Below, piece after piece: positions 34,994 to 45,600 of a DNA stretch of 62,243 nucleotides. The stretch comes from Nitratireductor sp. (GTDB lineage Bacteria > Pseudomonadota > Alphaproteobacteria > Rhizobiales > Rhizobiaceae): contig JAGRLT010000089.1 in assembly GCA_020441665.1 (NCBI GenBank), positions 1 to 62,243 of the forward strand, read 5' to 3'. The notes under the pieces were generated by a model that saw only the letters and a list, made by a program, of their open reading frames with translations, ran no database searches and was not told the origin of the DNA. Within the stretch, counting starts at the first letter, position 1; every line of letters starts with the position of its first letter. The position numbers and the translations under genes were made by a program.

Positions 34994-35020
34994 TCCGTCC
35001 CGGGGCACCAATTCGGACTT
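34994..35020. repeat. attR: right direct repeat of the island
   Basis: 26 of 27 bases match 25197-25223. To its left, inside the island, is GCGGTTCGAG plus GTTAA; to its right the chromosome resumes with the end of an IS481-like remnant. Confidence 0.9.
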
Positions 35021-35022
35021 GT

Positions 35023-35390
35023 ACAACCCGGAGACATGGGTAACAGATCGTACCTGAGACATGGGTGACAACCTCGTGCCGAACGGGTTGTCGATGGTCT
35101 GCAAGGTTCTCTGTTCCAGGTCGATATATCCCAGATCATAGCGCATGAAGCTGATCAGCCAGATGCCATCGTCGACCTCCTTTATCCCGAGCCTCTGACC
35201 GGCGAGCACGGTCGAGACGTTGATCTTCTTTCGTGCCATGCAGATGCGCCCGCATGCTGTGACGAGGATGCCGCGGTCGTGGAACGGATAGTCAACCTTG
35301 AAAACGCCAACCGTCGTGTCCGCGGCGCTTTCGCCGCTGCCATGCGCATCCTCAGGCGGAGGCGTGCTGGCCAAGTCTATTTTGCAGCCT
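35023..35390 (-). mobile_element. IS481-family insertion sequence, 3' remnant
   Basis: The reverse frame carries the C-terminal end of an IS481-type transposase: DYPFHDRGILVTACGRICMA, VLAGQRLGIKEVDDGIWL and RLSPMS. It is followed by two copies of the terminal word TGTYACCCATGTCTC (near 35027-35041 and 35053-35067). The catalytic DDE core and the other end are missing. It abuts attR, so insertion and deletion events have clustered at the island edge. Confidence 0.8.
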
Positions 35391-35634
35391 GGCCTGTAAA
35401 CATCCAAAGAAAAATGCGCATATCAGTAAAGTTTGCTTGACACACTGAATAAGTCCGTCCCAGTGTAAATTCAACGCATGGTAGAATGCGGTAGAGCATC
35501 TATATCCGATGTCTTGTTGGCCAGGTGGATTAGCTGGATGGCGAACGGCTGCGCGATATAGCGCGCCGCGATTTGATTGGCGGGGCTTTTCCGGAGCGTT
35601 GAGCTGTGCCGTGGCGAGCGGAGGAAGGGCTTGC

Positions 35635-36366
35635 ATGGAGGGGACTGCCTCGAAGACGCGTCCGTCAGGGGTGCTTGAGCCGGAGTTGGCGCCCGGGCGG
35701 CGGGGCGCAGCTCCATCCGGCGCAGCTCCATCCGGCATGGCTCCATCCGGCGCGGCTCGGAAAGGCGGCCGGACGGGCCGTAAAGCCGGCGCGCGCTCGA
35801 CACCCGCCGCCTCGACACCCGCCGCCTCGACATCCGCCGCCTCGACATCCGCCGCAAGGGATGGCGCCAAACCGCTCGCCATTCGCAGGTTCGTCGCGCA
35901 AGATGCCGAGAACCTGCGGCGGCTGATGCGCCAGCATCATGACAAGACGGTTTTCGGCCATCTGCCCTTTTCAGACGCCAAGTTCGACCGCCACGTCGAA
36001 AGCATCCTGCAATTTCCGCCGCATATGGCGGCGCTGGTAGCCGAGCGCACCGACCCGGAAGGCAACTCGTCGCTGGCCGGCTTCGCCTGGGCCACCGCCG
36101 GCACTTATGCATTGTCCGATGAAGGCGTCATGGCGACCTGTCATGTGATTGCGGTCGACGGCGACACGCTCGGCCCGGTGCTGCGGGCGCGGGTGTTCCT
36201 GTCCCTGCTCAAGGCGATCAAGGCCTGGTCGAAAACCCGCAATGCCGACCACGTGCTGGTCCATGTGACCACCGGCAGCAGAGCCGATGGTTTCGACACC
36301 ACCGCCACCCACCACCTGCTGAAGAAGGTCGGTGCGACGGCGATAGGAGGCGGGTATGTGGTTTAG
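35635..36366 (+). CDS. GNAT-like acetyltransferase domain protein with repetitive N-terminus
   Basis: 243 residues. The first 80 are low complexity, with PSGAAPSGMAPSGAA and TPAASTPAASTSAASTSAA encoded by two sets of 15-bp tandem repeats. From about residue 82 (LAIRRFVAQDAENLRRLMRQ) to the end is a compact domain resembling GNAT-type or phage/island GNAT-like proteins. It lacks an obvious acetyl-CoA loop, so activity is uncertain. The ATG at 35635 has the ribosome site GGAGGAAGG. Confidence 0.65.
   Translation: MEGTASKTRPSGVLEPELAPGRRGAAPSGAAPSGMAPSGAARKGGRTGRKAGARSTPAASTPAASTSAASTSAARDGAKPLAIRRFVAQDAENLRRLMRQHHDKTVFGHLPFSDAKFDRHVESILQFPPHMAALVAERTDPEGNSSLAGFAWATAGTYALSDEGVMATCHVIAVDGDTLGPVLRARVFLSLLKAIKAWSKTRNADHVLVHVTTGSRADGFDTTATHHLLKKVGATAIGGGYVV
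35706..35750 (+). repeat. 15-bp coding tandem repeat, 3 copies
   Basis: Unit CGCAGCTCCATCCGG: two identical copies plus one with three changes, encoding PSGAA-type pentapeptides in the GNAT-like protein. Confidence 0.85.
35796..35855 (+). repeat. 15-bp coding tandem repeat, 4 copies
   Basis: Unit CTCGACACCCGCCGC: two copies with C and two with T at the same position, encoding STPAA/STSAA pentapeptides. Unit loss or gain would keep frame. Confidence 0.85.
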
Positions 36367-36451
36367 CAAATGATCACCCTTCTATATGCGCCTGTCGCGA
36401 TCTGTTAGTTTGCAGTTGATTTTACGAGGCTGGAAATAATAGGAAATTCAA

Positions 36452-36673
36452 ATGAATTTTATTTTTTTAGTATTTGGTATTTTTTTCCTAGTATTAACAA
36501 TCAGGGAAATTACATATAAATTTACAAGCGATGAAAATCTGAGAACTAAAAGCAATATTTTAAGATTAATTGCAATTAGAAAGAATATTAATAAAGAATA
36601 TAAAAATGGTTACCTATTTTCTTTATCATTGATAACGTTTGCGCTTTTTGCAACTGCTTTTTTTGGGAGATAA
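36452..36673 (+). CDS. Small low-GC membrane protein, unknown
   Basis: 73 residues with two hydrophobic segments (N-terminal FIFLVFGIFFLVLTI and C-terminal FSLSLITFALFATAFF) around a basic loop. It is very AT-rich compared with the window. It ends 2 nt before the next gene, so the two form a unit; a role as an immunity or export helper is conceivable but not shown. Confidence 0.55.
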   Translation: MNFIFLVFGIFFLVLTIREITYKFTSDENLRTKSNILRLIAIRKNINKEYKNGYLFSLSLITFALFATAFFGR

Positions 36674-36675
36674 AT

Positions 36676-38160
36676 ATGGCAAGATTATCGAACAAAACCA
36701 AGGCAAGCTTCACTGTACATGAAAGAACGATCAGTGAGGCGTATAAATTTCACGAAGAGGTTACCGTTACATATGCACCGTCGATTGGTGCTGGAGCTGG
36801 AATTATTGGCGCAGCAATCGACTATAATTTTGACGGGACAACAACTTATACAGGTTCGTTGTTAGGTGCTTATGTTTCCTACAGTTCCCAGAGCACCGGA
36901 TGGTCCGTTAATTACGGCATAGGTGGAATCGTGGGTCTCGGAGCGCATGTAAAGGGCGTAGCTGGATTCACTGTGGCGTACGATGAAGTTCGGGACATAT
37001 ACGACAGATCAGCTGCTGCGAGCTTGAACGGTAGCTTTATCGCCATTGTTGTTGGCGCCAAAATTAGCAAGGATTTTGAGCCTATTGTAGGAATTACCGA
37101 CGAACACCGCGCAATGGCCGGAAAAGCGCTGGCTCTAAATCCGACTATCGAGCGGGCAATAGAAATCACAAAGGGCATCGAAAGTGGCGCGAATGATATA
37201 AATGGCCCCGAAAAAACCATCGACCTTCCCGGCTTACCCAGTCTGCAAGAAATGACCGACATCGCGCGTGCTAAAGGATATACTCCACATGAGGTGTATG
37301 GTGGCATAATAAACGGCGAAACCGACATCAACGGGCCCGAAAAGGCGATAGACTTTTCGCCGATGGGCGGCCAGGAGAGCAGGGGCGGAAGCATCCTCGA
37401 CGGAATGCCCTCTATGAGGGAACAGGCAATGCGGGAGCAGGCAAACGGCGGCGACTCCAGGCCGGTGACGCAAATGGCACAGGCTCTGGATCGAGGAGAC
37501 GCCAAGGCAGCGGCAAAAGCAGCGATGCAAATCCCCGGTGTCTATCAGGATGGTCCGCTACGTGCGGTTGCCAGCGGTCAGGTAACCTACCAAACCGCAA
37601 ACGTGAATGACTACACCACCTACACTGATGGTTGGCTTACCAACTTGTTGGAAAGGGGAATAATTCCGCAGACCCAGACCTTCGGCATGGTCGGCATTAC
37701 CTCCGCAACATCCACCTATGGCGGCAGCCTGGGCGGCAATTATCAAGGCAGCTTCGCCCAACGCCATTCGATTGCCTACGACCCCTATGGTGGGGCCTAT
37801 GGCTATGAGCGTGGGCTGGCCATTGCACACGATTATGCACAAAGTCACAAGTGGAGCGGCGGCCGCTGGTCGTTCGGCGACAATTCAAAATCCGGCGGCG
37901 GCGGTTTTGGCGGGGGATCGAGTTCTGGCAATTCCGGTTCCGGCAAGAGTTCCGGCGGCATCGGCAGGGGCGGATTTTACGACAAGGATACCGGTGCACC
38001 GAAAGGCAGCAGTTCAAGCGGCGGCGAAGACTCCTCCAAACCCGTCCTGATCGATCTCGACGGCAATGGCATTTCGGTCACCGAGTTCTCCCATTCGACG
38101 ATCTATCTCGATACGGCGGGCGACGGGCTTTCCCACCGCACCGCCTGGGCGGGCGCCTGA
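36676..38160 (+). CDS. Toxin/RTX-like protein, C-terminally truncated
   Basis: 494 residues. The N-terminal third is low-GC with Gly-rich membrane-like stretches (SIGAGAGIIGAAIDYNF, GIGGIVGLGAHVKG). The middle has two related segments, NDINGPEKTIDLPG and TDINGPEKAIDFSP. Then a Ser/Gly linker leads to KPVLIDLDGNGISVTEFSHS and HRTAWAGA. The last part is the calcium-binding-like entry module of large RTX and polymorphic toxin proteins, which normally continues for hundreds of residues after AWAGAGDG. Here the frame stops at once, so the effector part is gone. GC content rises along the gene, suggesting a mosaic. Confidence 0.6.
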   Translation: MARLSNKTKASFTVHERTISEAYKFHEEVTVTYAPSIGAGAGIIGAAIDYNFDGTTTYTGSLLGAYVSYSSQSTGWSVNYGIGGIVGLGAHVKGVAGFTVAYDEVRDIYDRSAAASLNGSFIAIVVGAKISKDFEPIVGITDEHRAMAGKALALNPTIERAIEITKGIESGANDINGPEKTIDLPGLPSLQEMTDIARAKGYTPHEVYGGIINGETDINGPEKAIDFSPMGGQESRGGSILDGMPSMREQAMREQANGGDSRPVTQMAQALDRGDAKAAAKAAMQIPGVYQDGPLRAVASGQVTYQTANVNDYTTYTDGWLTNLLERGIIPQTQTFGMVGITSATSTYGGSLGGNYQGSFAQRHSIAYDPYGGAYGYERGLAIAHDYAQSHKWSGGRWSFGDNSKSGGGGFGGGSSSGNSGSGKSSGGIGRGGFYDKDTGAPKGSSSSGGEDSSKPVLIDLDGNGISVTEFSHSTIYLDTAGDGLSHRTAWAGA

Positions 38161-38257
38161 AGCCCCCCGGCGCGCTTCAACGCCCGGCGCCAAGGCGGCT
38201 TCCGGTACCCCTCCGAAGGCGGTATGACTACACGACACGCTTGGAAGGAGGAAGCCG

Positions 38258-39450
38258 ATGACAGCGGGCTTTATCGCGCATCTGTCCCGGGAACTGGCGG
38301 GATTGAAGGAGGCCGGGCTCTACAAGTCCGAGCGCATCATCGCCTCGAAGCAGGCCGGCACGGTGGCGCTTGAGAGCGGGCGCGAGGTGATCAATCTCTG
38401 CGCCAACAACTATCTCGGCCTGTCCGACAATGCCGAACTGATCGAGGCCGGCCGCGCAGCGCTGACGCGCTACGGCTATGGCATGTCCTCGGTGCGCTTC
38501 ATCTGCGGCACCCAGGAGGAGCATACGGAGCTCGAGGCGCGGATTTCGCGCTTTCTCGGCTTCGAGGACACCATCCTCTATTCGAGCTGCTTCGACGCCA
38601 ATGCCGGGCTGTTCGAAACCCTGCTCGGTCCCGAAGACGCGATCATCTCGGACGCGCTCAACCACGCCTCGATCATCGATGGCGTGCGGCTGTGCAAGGC
38701 GCAACGCTACCGCTATGCCAATTCCGACATGGCCGATCTGGAGGCGCAGCTTCGCGCGGCGGAAGAGGCCGGCACCCGCTTCAAGCTGATCGCCACCGAC
38801 GGCGTGTTCTCGATGGATGGCTTTATCGCCAGGCTTGCCGACATTTGCGATCTGGCCGAGCGATACGGCGCCATGGTGATGGTCGACGACAGCCATGCGG
38901 TGGGTTTCGTCGGGGCGACTGGGCGCGGCTCCATCGAGCATTGCGGCGTCATGGGCCGGGTCGACATCGTCACCGGCACGCTCGGCAAGGCGCTGGGTGG
39001 CGCCTCGGGCGGCTATACGGCAGCAAGGGCCGAGGTGGTCGACTGGCTGCGCCAGCGCTCGCGGCCATACCTCTTTTCCAACACGCTCGCCCCGGTGATC
39101 GCCGCCACCTCGATCAGGGTGCTCGACATGCTGGAGGCATCGACCGAGCGGCGCGACCGGCTGATGGCGAACGCCGCCCGTTTCCGCGAGCGGATGGGGG
39201 CGGCGGGGTTCGATCTGCTGCCGGGCGAACACCCGATCATTCCCGTGATGCTGCGCGATCCGAAACTGGCCCAGGAGATGGCGGCCCGGCTGGACGCAAA
39301 AGGCGTCTATGTGGCGCCGTTCTCTTTTCCCGTAGTGCCGCGTGGCCAGGACCGTATCCGCACCCAGATGTCGGCAGCCCACAGCCGCACGGAACTCGAC
39401 CGGGCGATCGATGCCTTCATCGAGGTCGGGCGCGACATGGAGATCATCCA

Positions 39451-39454
<4 letters not shown>
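38258..39454 (+). CDS. kbl: 2-amino-3-ketobutyrate CoA ligase (glycine C-acetyltransferase)
   Basis: Cleaves 2-amino-3-oxobutyrate with CoA to glycine and acetyl-CoA, the second step of threonine degradation. The 398-residue PLP enzyme shows [27 protein letters not shown] and the PLP lysine motif [13 protein letters not shown]. Length is exactly that of the family. A ribosome site GGAGGA precedes the ATG at 38258. It overlaps tdh by 4 nt (ATGA). Confidence 0.96.
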
Positions 39455-40488
<1,034 letters not shown>

Positions 40489-40598
40489 CCGGGGCGGCCC
40501 TGGGACGGCTCCGGGACCGTCTCGGGATCGGCCATGACGGACAAGCGTCCGGCATCTGCCGGATTTATTTCTGCCACGCCCCGGTATATCCTTGCGTC

Positions 40599-41213
40599 AT
40601 GTCAGCCAGTTTCAGCCAATCGTTCCCGCTACAGGCGGCAGGCGTGCACGAGGTCTGCGGCCCCGCCGCGCCGGCCTTTGCCGCGATTGCCTGCGCCCAG
40701 CACACCCGTGGGCAGTTCCTGTGGGTGAGGGAGTCCTGGCAGGGCGAGGCGCTCAATCCCGCCGGCCTTGCGCCCTTCGTCGATCCGGCGCGGATTCTGC
40801 TCGCCCATGCCGGCCGGCAGGCCGAGAGCCTCGCCGTTGCCGAGGAAGCGCTCAGGCATGGCGCGCTTGCCATGGTGGTGATCGAGATCACCCGCCCGCT
40901 CGATCTGCGCGAGGGCCGCAGGCTGCAACTGGCGGCGGGGGCAGGGGATACGGTGGGGCTTTGCATCATCCCCGAGGGGATGGGCAGCAATGCCGCCCGG
41001 ACCCGCTGGCGCGCTGCGCCGGTATTCGATTCCGAACGGCAGGACTCGACATTGATGCGCTGGGAAATTATTAAGAACAAAGCAGGAACATTAGGGACCT
41101 GGCATGTTCGCTTCGACCCAAAGACGCGCTCAGAGACGCACCGGGAGACGAATCGTCTCCATGTGGTTTCCCCGGCTGGCAACGGACCGGGTTCTGAGGG
41201 CATGCCCGGTTGA
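40599..41213 (+). CDS. imuA: Mutasome protein ImuA (RecA/SulA-like)
   Basis: 204 residues with a degenerate RecA-like fold (FLWVRESWQGEALNPAGLAP, ESLAVAEEALRHGALAMVVI) and the ImuA C-terminal pattern RTRWRAAPVFDS...WHVRFDP. It acts with ImuB and DnaE2 in damage-induced mutagenesis. Identity rests strongly on context. The ATG at 40599 was chosen because the frame upstream lies in the tdh tail. Its last 110 nt overlap imuB. Confidence 0.85.
   Translation: MSASFSQSFPLQAAGVHEVCGPAAPAFAAIACAQHTRGQFLWVRESWQGEALNPAGLAPFVDPARILLAHAGRQAESLAVAEEALRHGALAMVVIEITRPLDLREGRRLQLAAGAGDTVGLCIIPEGMGSNAARTRWRAAPVFDSERQDSTLMRWEIIKNKAGTLGTWHVRFDPKTRSETHRETNRLHVVSPAGNGPGSEGMPG
41075..41089. promoter_or_regulatory. 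LexA-type box upstream of imuB
   Basis: GAAC-AAAGCAG-GAAC, the alphaproteobacterial LexA direct repeat (GTTC-N7-GTTC on the other strand). It lies inside the imuA coding sequence, 15 bases before the imuB start and directly before its ribosome site AGGGA. imuA-imuB-dnaE2 operons are classic SOS targets, although the box is usually upstream of imuA. Confidence 0.55.
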
Positions 41214-42648
41214 GGCGCCCTTTGTCCTGACGCTGAAGCAGAACAATACCGACAAGCTGTATTGCCTCAACACCTGTGCCGAGCGGGCCGGCCTGCATCG
41301 CGGCATGCGCTTTGCCGATGCCCGTGCCTTTTGCCCCGACCTGGTGAGCCGTCCGGCCCGGCCGGAGCAGGATGCCCGGTTCCAGGCCGCGCTGCGCCGC
41401 TGGGCAACGCGCTATTGCCCCTGGGTCGGCCGCGAGGGCGAAGACGGGCTGGTGCTCGATGTCACCGGCTCGACCCATCTTTTCGGCGGTGAAGAGGCCA
41501 TGCTCGACGATATGCGCCAGCGTGCCGAGCGCGCCGGTCTGGCGCTGAGGCTCGGCCTTGCCGGCACGCGCGGTGCTGCCTGGGCGCTGGCGCATTTCGA
41601 GGAGGGAATTGCCGCTCCCGATGAACTGCGTCAGGCGCTCAAGGATCTGCCGGTCGCCGCACTCAGGCTGGACGCGGAGACCGATACGGCGCTGCAACGG
41701 CTGGGGCTTAGAACCATCGGCAATCTTGCCGCGGCCGCCCGCGCGCCGCTCGCCCGCCGCTTCGGCCAGGATCTCATCACCCGCCTCGACCGGGCGATGG
41801 GCGACTATCCCGAAACCGTGGCGCCCGAAGCCGATCCGCCTCATTATGGCGTCCGCCTGACCCTGCCGGAACCGGTCGGTCTTGTCAGCGATGTCATGGC
41901 GGGCGCCTCCCGGCTGCTTGATGCGCTCTGCGCCAGACTGCGCGAAAACGAGGCCGGTGCCCGTATCCTCTGCCTCACGCTGCGCCGCGTCGATCAGGGC
42001 AGCCACCAGATCGAACTGCGCCTTGCCGCCGCCATGCGCGATCCCGCCCGCATCCTGCGCCTGTTCGAGCGCGGCATTAGCGAGGTCGATGCCGGCTTCG
42101 GGATCGACCGGATGCGGCTCGAAGCAATCCTGGTCGAGCCCTTGCCGGTCGAGCAGATTTCGATCACCGCGCGCGCCAGGGCAAACGGGCTCGACGATCT
42201 CATCACCCGGATCGGAACCCGCATCGGGCTTGAAAACATCCAGCGCTTCCTGCCGGTCGACAGCCACATTCCCGAGCACGGCTTCGTCCTGGCGCCCGCC
42301 GCCCATAGCGCGCCCGGCGGCGGCTGGATCAGCTCGCGTCCGCGCCCGATCCGCCTGTTCGAGCCGGAACCCGTTATAGGCCCCGTTACAAGCTCCACTA
42401 CAGGAGAGGGCGCCGGCACCTTTCCGCCCGAGCGCTTCTCCTGGCGGCGCATGGTCTTCAACACCGCCCGCAGCACGGGGCCGGAGCGCATCGCGCCCGA
42501 ATGGTGGATCGACAACGATCACTGGCGCCCTCATTGGCGTTCCGGCGTCCGCGATTACTGGCGGGTGGAAACCCGCCAGGGCCGCCGGCTCTGGCTGTTC
42601 TTCACCCCGCAATCTCCCCGCTGGTTCGTGCAGGGGGAATTCGCATGA
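41104..42648 (+). CDS. imuB: Y-family polymerase-like protein ImuB
   Basis: 514 residues. After a basic leader (QRRAQRRTGRRIVS) comes MWFPRLATDRVL, then Y-family palm and finger regions (LHRGMRFADARAFCPDL, LVLDVTGSTHLFGGEE, TIGNLAAAARAPLARRFG) and a C-terminal little-finger and tail region (RRMVFNTARSTGPERIAPEW). ImuB usually lacks polymerase carboxylates and links DnaE2 to the beta clamp. The ATG at 41104 has a good ribosome site; ATG 41161 is an alternative. The stop overlaps the dnaE2 start by 4 nt. Confidence 0.93.
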   Translation: MFASTQRRAQRRTGRRIVSMWFPRLATDRVLRACPVEAPFVLTLKQNNTDKLYCLNTCAERAGLHRGMRFADARAFCPDLVSRPARPEQDARFQAALRRWATRYCPWVGREGEDGLVLDVTGSTHLFGGEEAMLDDMRQRAERAGLALRLGLAGTRGAAWALAHFEEGIAAPDELRQALKDLPVAALRLDAETDTALQRLGLRTIGNLAAAARAPLARRFGQDLITRLDRAMGDYPETVAPEADPPHYGVRLTLPEPVGLVSDVMAGASRLLDALCARLRENEAGARILCLTLRRVDQGSHQIELRLAAAMRDPARILRLFERGISEVDAGFGIDRMRLEAILVEPLPVEQISITARARANGLDDLITRIGTRIGLENIQRFLPVDSHIPEHGFVLAPAAHSAPGGGWISSRPRPIRLFEPEPVIGPVTSSTTGEGAGTFPPERFSWRRMVFNTARSTGPERIAPEWWIDNDHWRPHWRSGVRDYWRVETRQGRRLWLFFTPQSPRWFVQGEFA

Positions 42649-45600
42649 AGATTTCCCTGTGCGGGCATGAGGAGACGAAAACGGACAAGCCGCCGCCGGC
42701 CTCTTCCGCCGGTTATGCCGAACTGTGCGTGACGACGAATTTCACCTTCCTGACCGGCGCTTCCCATCCCGAGGAACTCGTCCTGCGTGCCGCCGGATTG
42801 AAGCTCGACGCGATCGCCATCACCGACCGCAATTCGCTTGCCGGCGTGGTGCGGGCCTATAGTGCGCTGAAGACGCTCAGGCGCGAGGCGGAGGAGGCGC
42901 TGCGCGTGCGCTCGACCTACCGGGTCGATTCCTGTTCGCGCCAGCAGATCGGCCAGGCGCTTGATTTGCCGCTCGACCTCGAAAGGCCCGAGGCGCTGCA
43001 ATTGCCGAAACTCCCGAAGCTGATTGTCGGCGCGCGGCTCGTCCTGCGCGATTGCCCCGTCGACTGGGTGGCGCTGCCCACCGACCGCGATGCCTATCAC
43101 CGCCTTGCAAGACTGCTCACCACCGGCAAGCGCCGGGCGGGGAAGGGCGAATGCCACCTCGATCTCGACGACCTTGCCAGGGGCTGCAAGGGCATGATCC
43201 TGATCGCTTTACCTCAAATTGGGCCACAGGCCGGCATGGCGGCAGCCCTGCGCCCGATCCAGACGCTGCACCGCCAGTATCCCGGCCAGGTCTTTACCGG
43301 TGCCGCGCCGCGCTATGACGGTTCCGATCAGGCCTGGTTCGATCAATGCGCCCGTCTTGCCGCCGGTGCATCGGCGCCGATGGTGGCGGTGGGCGACGTA
43401 ATGATGCATCAGGCGGCAAGGCGCCAGCTTGCCGATGTTCTGACCTGCCTGCGCGAGGGCATCACCATCGACGCGATCGGCACCCGCGCCCTGGCCAATG
43501 GCGAGCGCCGTCTCAAGGGCGTTGCCGACATGGCGCGGCTTTTCCGCAACCATCCCATGGCGGTGCGCCGCACACTCGAAATCGCCGCGCGCTGCTGTTT
43601 CGATCTTTCCGATTTGAGCTATCAGTATCCCGACGAGATCGCTTGCGGTGAAGCGCCCCAGGCGCGGCTCGAACGGCTGGCATGGCAGGGGCTGAAACGA
43701 CGCTGCCCGCAAGGCATTCCCGAGCGCTACAGAGCGCTTGCCGAAAAGGAATTGCAGCTTGTCGGCGAACTCAACTATGCCGCCTATTTCCTGACCGTCC
43801 ACGACATCGTGCAGAAGGCCAAGTCGCAGGGCATTCTCTGCCAGGGGCGCGGCTCGGCGGCCAATTCGATCCTCTGCTGGGCGCTTGGCATCACCGATGT
43901 CAGGCCGGACATGATCGGCATGGTGTTCGAGCGCTTCATCTCGCGCCATCGCGGCGAGCCGCCCGACATCGATGTCGATTTCGAGCATGAGCGGCGCGAG
44001 GAGATCATCCAGTGGATCTATCAGAAATATGGCCGCCACCGGGCGGGGCTCTGCGCCACGGTGATCCATTTCCGCTCCCGCGCGGCGATCCGCGAAGTGG
44101 GCAAGGTGATGGGGCTCTCACAGGATGTGACGGCGGCCCTTTCCGGCCAGATCTGGGGCATGTCGAATGGCGGTGCGGAGCCTCGGCGCATCCGCGAACT
44201 GGGGCTCGATCCGGCCGAGCCGCGCCTGGCGCTCACCATCCGCCTGATCGGCGAGATCATCGGCTTTCCGCGCCATTTGAGCCAGCATGTCGGCGGCTTC
44301 GTCATCACGCGGGGCAGGCTCGACGAACTGTGCCCGATCGAGAATGCGGCGATGGAGGAGCGCACGGTGATCGAATGGGACAAGGACGATATCGACGCGC
44401 TCAACATTCTCAAGGTCGATGTGCTGAGCCTCGGCATGCTGACCTGTATCCGCAAGGCCTTCGACCTGCTCGCCCATCACGAGGGCGAGCGCCACACCCT
44501 CGACAGCATTCCCCAGGAAGATGAACCGACCTACAAGATGCTGCAGCGCGCCGATGCCGTCGGCGTCTTCCAGGTCGAGAGCCGGGCGCAGATGAACTTC
44601 CTGCCCCGCATGAAACCTGCAACCTTCTACGATCTGGTGATCGAGGTCGCCATTGTCCGCCCCGGCCCGATCCAGGGCGGCATGGTCAAGCCCTATATCC
44701 GCCGCCGCCAGGGCAAGGAAAAGCCCGAGCCCTTCGGTCCGGCGCTGGAGGAAGTCACATACAAGACCCTGGGCGTGCCGCTGTTTCAGGAACAGGCCAT
44801 GCGGATCGCCGTGGTGGGCGCCGGCTATTCGGCCGAGGAAGCAGACCGGCTGCGCCGCTCGCTCGCCTCCTTCCGCCGCATGGGCACGATCGGCGCTCAT
44901 CGCGAGCGCTTCGTTCAGGGCATGCTCGCCAATGGCTATGACAAGGAAATCGCCGAGCAGTGCTTTTCCCAGATCGAGGGCTTTGCCGATTATGGCTTTC
45001 CCGAAAGCCATGCGGCGGCCTTCGCCATGCTGACTTATGTCTCCTCCTGGCTGAAATGCCATTACCCGGCGATCTTTGCCTGCGCGCTGTTGAATTCCCA
45101 GCCAATGGGCTTTTATGCGCCGGCCCAGATCGTCCGCGATGCGCGCGAACACGGCGTCGAGGTGCGCCCGATCTGCGCCAATCACAGCGCCTGGGACAAC
45201 CTGCTGGAGCGCCGCTCGGATGGCACGCTGGCATTGCGGCTGGGCTTTCGCCAGATCAAGGGGTTCCGAGAGGAAGATGCCGGATGGCTGATCGCCGCCC
45301 GTGGCAATGGCTATCCCGATCCCGAGAGCCTGTGGCTGCGCGCCGGCATCAAGCCCGCCGTATTGGAACGGCTTGCCGAGGCCGATGCCTTTGCCGGCAT
45401 GGGGCTTGGCCGCCGCGATGCCCTGTGGCAGGTCCGCGCGATCCGCTCGCCCGCACCCCTGCCGTTGTTCTCCGATCCGATCGATGGGGAAGGGCTACGC
45501 GAACCTCAGGTAATCCTGCCGGCCATGCATCTGGGCGAGGAGGTCGTCGAGGATTACGTTTCGATGCGCCTGACCCTGCGCGCCCATCCGATGGAATTGC

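Noticed and set aside
35706-35855. Possible CRISPR-like array
   Set aside because: The 15-bp units are contiguous and in frame, with no spacers; ordinary coding tandem repeats.
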